Program-made: the position numbers and the translations under genes
Notes under the pieces: generated by a model
What the model was told of the DNA's origin: nothing
Seen by the model: the letters and a program-made list of their open reading frames with translations, nothing else
Database searches by the model: none
Origin: Candidatus Methanophaga sp. GoMg3.2
GTDB lineage: Archaea; Halobacteriota; Syntropharchaeia; Alkanophagales; Methanospirareceae
Assembly (NCBI GenBank): GCA_013180565.1
Contig: QBUN01000345.1
Coordinates: 1-9,871, forward strand
Direction of reading: 5' to 3'
Length of the DNA: 9,871 nt
Shown: positions 6,283-9,871 of the stretch, one piece after another
Layout of the letters: every line of letters begins with the position of its first letter
How positions within the stretch are numbered: the stretch's first letter is position 1

Positions 6283-8223
6283 CTACACGGCCTTTTTTTC
6301 CGCCACACCCTCGAGGATATTTTTCTCCATCATTGTGAAACTCTTTATCTTCTCTATGAACTTCTTCTTCATTTTACCGACCAATGCATGTTCAAGCACA
6401 TTCTCTATTGTCGCAACCGGTATTATCTTCACCTTATCCTTATACCGCTCCTCGATGAGCACGTCATTCAGGTTTGACTGGGGTATCAATATTTCTTTAA
6501 TACCCGCTTGTGCTGCCGCTTCCACCTTCGCCGTTACTCCTCCTACAGGTAGAACATCACCCCGCACGGACAAAGAACCTGTCATCGCCACACTCTGGTC
6601 CACGGGGATCTCCTCCAGGGAAGATATAACCGCGGTAGCAATTGATACACTGGCGGAATCTCCTTCCACTCCTTCGTACGTACCTATAAATTGGATATGT
6701 ATATCTTTACGTGATAGGTCCTTCCCGGTGATTTTCTTGAATACTGCAGAGACATTTTGTACCGCTTCCTGTGCTATCTCCTGCAATCTACCAGTTGCTA
6801 TTACCCGTCCTTCATCTCTCGATTGCGCGGGCGTAACCTCCGCGATTATCGGGAGCATGACACCGGAATCACCCATTACTGCAAGTCCATTCACCCGTCC
6901 TACCTCAACCCCTTCTGTTTTGAATAATTGATAATCCTTCTTATGCTCAAGATACTCATCAGCCAACTGCTGCTCGACCGACTTTGCCATTGCTTTTGCT
7001 TTTATCACATGCTCGCCAGTAGTATATTTAGCGCCTTCTGCATGCGCTATATCGCCTGACACTCGCACCAATCCGCCGAGGTCACGTAAAATGAGAGTAA
7101 GGTGACCTTTTCTGCCGGATCTTCTCCGCGCTTCCCTTATTACCTCTTTCACCCCACTCGTATCGAAATGAGGTATCTTTTTGTCTTTTTTTACCTCTTG
7201 AGCGATGAATCTGATAAGCTTCTTCCTATTCTCTACCGTATCATCCATCGAATCTTTCATGTATATCTCATAGCCATAGCCTTTTATTCGAGAACGTAGT
7301 GCAGGATGCATACCTGCTACGGCATCCAGATTGCCGGCTGCGACCATAACGAAATCACATGGTACCGGGTCTGTCTTTACCATGGCCCCGGCACTTCTCT
7401 CCGATTGACCGGTTATGGCATATTCCTTCTCCTGCATAGCAGTGAGCAGATTTTGCTGCGATTCTACCCGCAGCGTATTCATTTCATCAATGAAAAGAAC
7501 GCCTTTATTTGCCTTGTGGATAGCGCCCGCTTCCACTCTATCATGTGCTGGTGTCTCTAATCCACCTGATTGATATGGATCATGTCGAACATCGCCGAGT
7601 AAAGCACCTGAATGCGATCCTGTTGCATCCACGAATGGTGCAGTCTCATGGCCTGCATTGTTAACAAGCAATTTCGGCATCATCGCCTCTTCTTTCGGCA
7701 TCATCCATCTAAAGACTAAAAGAACAACAGCAGCGGCAATTATTGACCAAAAAATATACTCCACCTTGATTTCACCGCCCTGGAAAGCATAAATAACGCC
7801 CATACCCATGATGAGGAAGAAAGTGAACATAAGGAACGTATTGCGCATTTGAATGCGTTTCCGCACTTCTTGTTTCTGTGCATCTACTATCTCTTTCCCC
7901 TTACCGCGGGGAACAACTCTTATCTTCGGATTATTTTTATCTTCGGCATTAGGATACGCCAATGTATCTTGCAATTCCTCCTTTGGCAGTAATTCCGCCA
8001 TACTACTTCCAAGCATTGACTTGCCTGTACCGGGCGTGCCTATCAGCATCACATGTCTACTCTGCGTAGCTGCCTTCTTTATCACCTCCACGCCGCGTTC
8101 CTGACCGATTACCTGGTCTATCAGTAACTTCGGAACTTCTATGCCCTCTGTTGTCTTTAGATCTACCCCGGCTAACAGGTCGGTCTCAACTTGCCCATCC
8201 TTATCTACTTCTGATTCGGTCAT
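6283..8223 (-). CDS. lonB: Archaeal membrane-anchored ATP-dependent Lon protease (LonB)
   Basis: LonB degrades misfolded and regulatory proteins at the cytoplasmic face of the archaeal membrane as a hexamer. The 646-residue protein has an AAA+ module with Walker A GTPGTGKS at 62-69. Inserted into it are two hydrophobic segments (about 129-147 and 155-174) that distinguish LonB from soluble LonA. Walker B is FIDEMN, with D246 and E247. The C-terminal S16 protease domain has the Ser-Lys dyad: S523 in EGDSAS and K566 in GGVTAKVEA, 43 residues apart as in other Lon proteases. Length and layout are typical, and the bacterial-type N-terminal LAN domain is absent. The ATG is preceded by a near-perfect GGGAGGTGA 12 nt upstream, with an in-frame TGA above it, fixing the start. 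The stop is TAG. The 127-bp leader separating it from lysC contains two palindromes, so it is probably its own transcription unit. Confidence 0.97.
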   Translation of the reverse strand: MTESEVDKDGQVETDLLAGVDLKTTEGIEVPKLLIDQVIGQERGVEVIKKAATQSRHVMLIGTPGTGKSMLGSSMAELLPKEELQDTLAYPNAEDKNNPKIRVVPRGKGKEIVDAQKQEVRKRIQMRNTFLMFTFFLIMGMGVIYAFQGGEIKVEYIFWSIIAAAVVLLVFRWMMPKEEAMMPKLLVNNAGHETAPFVDATGSHSGALLGDVRHDPYQSGGLETPAHDRVEAGAIHKANKGVLFIDEMNTLRVESQQNLLTAMQEKEYAITGQSERSAGAMVKTDPVPCDFVMVAAGNLDAVAGMHPALRSRIKGYGYEIYMKDSMDDTVENRKKLIRFIAQEVKKDKKIPHFDTSGVKEVIREARRRSGRKGHLTLILRDLGGLVRVSGDIAHAEGAKYTTGEHVIKAKAMAKSVEQQLADEYLEHKKDYQLFKTEGVEVGRVNGLAVMGDSGVMLPIIAEVTPAQSRDEGRVIATGRLQEIAQEAVQNVSAVFKKITGKDLSRKDIHIQFIGTYEGVEGDSASVSIATAVISSLEEIPVDQSVAMTGSLSVRGDVLPVGGVTAKVEAAAQAGIKEILIPQSNLNDVLIEERYKDKVKIIPVATIENVLEHALVGKMKKKFIEKIKSFTMMEKNILEGVAEKKAV

Positions 8224-8235
8224 CGCTTTCCTTTT

Positions 8236-8244
8236 TCACCTCCC
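8236..8244 (-). promoter_or_regulatory. Strong Shine-Dalgarno site of lonB
   Basis: Minus-strand GGGAGGTGA is close to a full complement of the 16S 3' end. The 12-nt spacing to the ATG is slightly long. A TGA inside it is in frame with lonB and excludes a farther upstream start. Confidence 0.7.
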
Positions 8245-8271
8245 ACTTAGTTTATGTCACTCATATGATAA

Positions 8272-8287
8272 AAAGGTTGTAACCTTT
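8272..8287. promoter_or_regulatory. Palindrome AAAGGTT-GT-AACCTTT in the lonB leader
   Basis: Perfect 7-bp arms around a 2-bp centre. It lies about 50-65 bp upstream of the lonB ATG and 3 bp from a second palindrome. On the minus strand it abuts a TATA-like TTTTTATCATATG (about 8262-8274), so a protein bound here could affect TBP/TFB loading. A dimeric regulator site is inferred; no known archaeal operator is recognised. Confidence 0.5.
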
Positions 8288-8290
8288 CAT

Positions 8291-8305
8291 TGTACATAAT
8301 GTACA
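8291..8305. promoter_or_regulatory. Palindrome TGTACAT-A-ATGTACA in the lonB leader
   Basis: Perfect 7-bp arms around a single central base, 3 bp from the AAAGGTT palindrome. Another TATA-like element, GTTTTAAAATC on the minus strand, lies about 15-25 bp farther upstream (8321-8331). If that is the promoter, the palindrome sits at the transcription start. Its symmetry suggests a dimeric regulator, inferred only. Confidence 0.5.
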
Positions 8306-8350
8306 TTATTTCTTTGGTAAAGATTTTAAAACTTTTTGAAAGGAAGGTTT

Positions 8351-9754
8351 TTAGGATCCCATCTCAAAGACATCATGTATTGCTTGCGCTGCTTTATATG
8401 CTTCCTCCTTCTGTACCACAAAAGAGATATTAAATTCCGAACTGCCCTGAGAAATCATTTTCACACTTATCCCTTCATTACCAAGAGCGGAGAAGACTTT
8501 ACCTGCGACTCCTACTGTTCCTGCCATACCCACGCCAACAACACCTACTGTACAAACGTTGCTATTGTATGATATGTCCCTAATTACCGTGTCAACTGCG
8601 GGTATGCTTTGTATTGCGTCAATAGCTCGTTCCAATTGTGCACTATCAATAACAAGTGATAGTGTCCTTTCAGAGGAGCCATGACTTATCATGATGATGT
8701 CTACATTTTTAGCCGCCAGGACAGAAAATATACGAGATGCAATGTCCGATATACTTCCAATACCAGTTCCCGCGATATTGACAATTGAGGTGTTTTCAAT
8801 AAGCGTAATAGCTTTAGCGGCCTTTTTGGTCGTCTCTTGCTCTTCTCCGATAAGCGTGCCTTCGTCATCGGGGTTGAGCAAATTTTTCACCCTAATCGGG
8901 ATCTTTTTTTTCATTATGGGCTCTATTGCCCTAGGATGGAGTACAGCAGCACCGAAATACGATAATTCCATTGCCTCTATGTATGATATATAGGGTATCT
9001 TTCTCGCATTCTTTATCCGTTTGGGGTCTGCACTCATTATACCCTCTGTATCCTTCCAGAGCCATATCTCATCGGCATCTATCGCCGCCCCTATTATAGT
9101 GGCGGTATAGTCCGAGCCACCCCGACCAAGAGTTGTTATCTTCCCTTCTTTCGTTTCACCGGTAAATCCACACACAACAGGTATCTTATCTCCTAACAAA
9201 GGCATAATTCGCGCTCTTACCTCTTGCTCTATACCTCCCATCAATTGCGCACTACCATATTCTGCATTTGTTATTATCCCAATGTCACCGCCTGTAAAGT
9301 GCACTGCATCTATACCTGCTGATTGTATCGCGCCAGCCAGTATGGGTGCAGCCAATCGTTCGCCGAAAGAGCCGATGTAGTCAAGAGATCGTAATGTTAA
9401 TTCACCTAAAAGACAGATACCAGTCAAAGCTTTCTCCATTTCCGCTGTTCTTTCTTTTATTTCATCCTTTACTTTTTTTAGTACCTGTGTGTCGTCTATC
9501 GCCACAGAAGCCACCATATTATGCTTATTTCGTAATTCCCCTACGAATTCCTTCACCTTTTCCACTTTACCTTCTTCTGCTATCCTATTCGCATGCTCAT
9601 AGATTGTGTCAGTGACAGCATAAATCGCAGAGGTCACAACGACAATCTCCATATTTTCTGCTGCTTCTTTGGATTGCATCACTAAATTTGCCGCTGTCTT
9701 TATCTTTTCGCCATTTGCGACTGCAGTACCACCAAATTTCATCACTACTCGCAT
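8351..9754 (-). CDS. lysC: Aspartate kinase with two C-terminal ACT domains
   Basis: Aspartokinase phosphorylates L-aspartate with ATP, the first step toward lysine, threonine, methionine and diaminopimelate. The amino-acid kinase domain opens with VMKFGGTAVAN (nucleotide-binding K6) and continues with SFGERLAAPI, GFTGETKEGK, TTLGRGGSDYTAT and KDTEGIMSADP, then YIEAMELSYFGAAVLHPRAIEP near its end. Two ACT regulatory domains follow, at about 322-390 and 395-467, with the paired ISHGSSE and ISQGSSEFNISFV segments expected to bind an allosteric amino acid. The effector cannot be told here; the similar Methanocaldococcus jannaschii enzyme is threonine-sensitive. I chose the ATG at 9754 (467 residues) because it places the start right before VMKFGG, as in that relative. 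A GTG at 9772 (473 residues) is the alternative, but it lies inside a GAGGTGGG purine element that looks more like a ribosome-binding site. It has no hom or asd neighbour in the window and ends 127 bp before lonB. Confidence 0.96.
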   Translation of the reverse strand: MRVVMKFGGTAVANGEKIKTAANLVMQSKEAAENMEIVVVTSAIYAVTDTIYEHANRIAEEGKVEKVKEFVGELRNKHNMVASVAIDDTQVLKKVKDEIKERTAEMEKALTGICLLGELTLRSLDYIGSFGERLAAPILAGAIQSAGIDAVHFTGGDIGIITNAEYGSAQLMGGIEQEVRARIMPLLGDKIPVVCGFTGETKEGKITTLGRGGSDYTATIIGAAIDADEIWLWKDTEGIMSADPKRIKNARKIPYISYIEAMELSYFGAAVLHPRAIEPIMKKKIPIRVKNLLNPDDEGTLIGEEQETTKKAAKAITLIENTSIVNIAGTGIGSISDIASRIFSVLAAKNVDIIMISHGSSERTLSLVIDSAQLERAIDAIQSIPAVDTVIRDISYNSNVCTVGVVGVGMAGTVGVAGKVFSALGNEGISVKMISQGSSEFNISFVVQKEEAYKAAQAIHDVFEMGS

Positions 9755-9770
9755 TCTCTTCTCACGTCCC

Positions 9771-9846
9771 ACCTCTCACATCTATTTACCATCAATCCAC
9801 AAATACAATTCTGAAACCCACATTCCGCACTTTAATATTATATAGA
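9771..9846 (-). promoter_or_regulatory. lysC promoter and leader
   Basis: The minus strand has CTATATAATATTAAAG at 9831-9846, a good TATA-box candidate. Initiation about 25 nt downstream would give a leader of about 55 nt to the ATG at 9754. GAGGTG at 9771-9776 is the likely Shine-Dalgarno core, though 16 nt from that ATG is long. Upstream, GAATT and AATTC arms (9850-9863) form a weak palindrome. Confidence 0.45.
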
Positions 9847-9871
9847 TCCGAATTTATTAATTCACAGGACT

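Noticed and set aside
6335..6931. 198-codon plus-strand ORF antisense to lonB
   Set aside because: It lies opposite the conserved Lon protease domain, and its translation is the low-information shadow of that gene.

Overview
The window looks like euryarchaeal chromosome. It encodes a membrane-anchored archaeal LonB protease, an isoleucyl-tRNA synthetase of archaeal/eukaryal character, an aspartate kinase closely resembling the methanogen form, a COG1839 protein and a small two-cluster ferredoxin. Upstream regions carry TATA-like boxes and Shine-Dalgarno sites. A methanogen or methanogen-related lineage (Methanomicrobia, ANME or Archaeoglobi side) fits best; this is inference from protein character, not a placement.

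Layout: uvrC lies on the + strand (45-1607) and converges on a run of minus-strand genes. Read in their own direction these are lysC (9754-8351), lonB (8223-6283), ileS (5550-2596), a ferredoxin (2531-2337) and a COG1839 adenosine-specific-kinase-family gene (2326-1808). Only the last two, 10 bp apart behind their own TATA box, look like a tight operon. lysC, lonB and ileS each have their own leader. The genes are core functions (DNA repair, translation, proteolysis, amino-acid synthesis, electron transfer) with no obvious shared pathway.

The intergenic DNA holds the less ordinary material. A 10-bp-periodic 'ACACAGATT' repeat occurs at four places (1-30, 1761-1790, 5891-5920, 5946-5967). The 732-bp ileS-lonB gap holds two decayed accessory genes: a minus-strand AAA/DUF4143-type ATPase remnant and a plus-strand HepT/DUF86-type HEPN remnant. 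Both seem to have lost internal blocks, and the last two repeat copies lie between them. The lonB leader carries two adjacent perfect-arm palindromes that could be operators.

I see no tRNA, rRNA, CRISPR array, transposase or clear new multi-gene system. The best candidates for a second look are the repeat family, its position at the break of the ATPase remnant, and the lonB palindromes.
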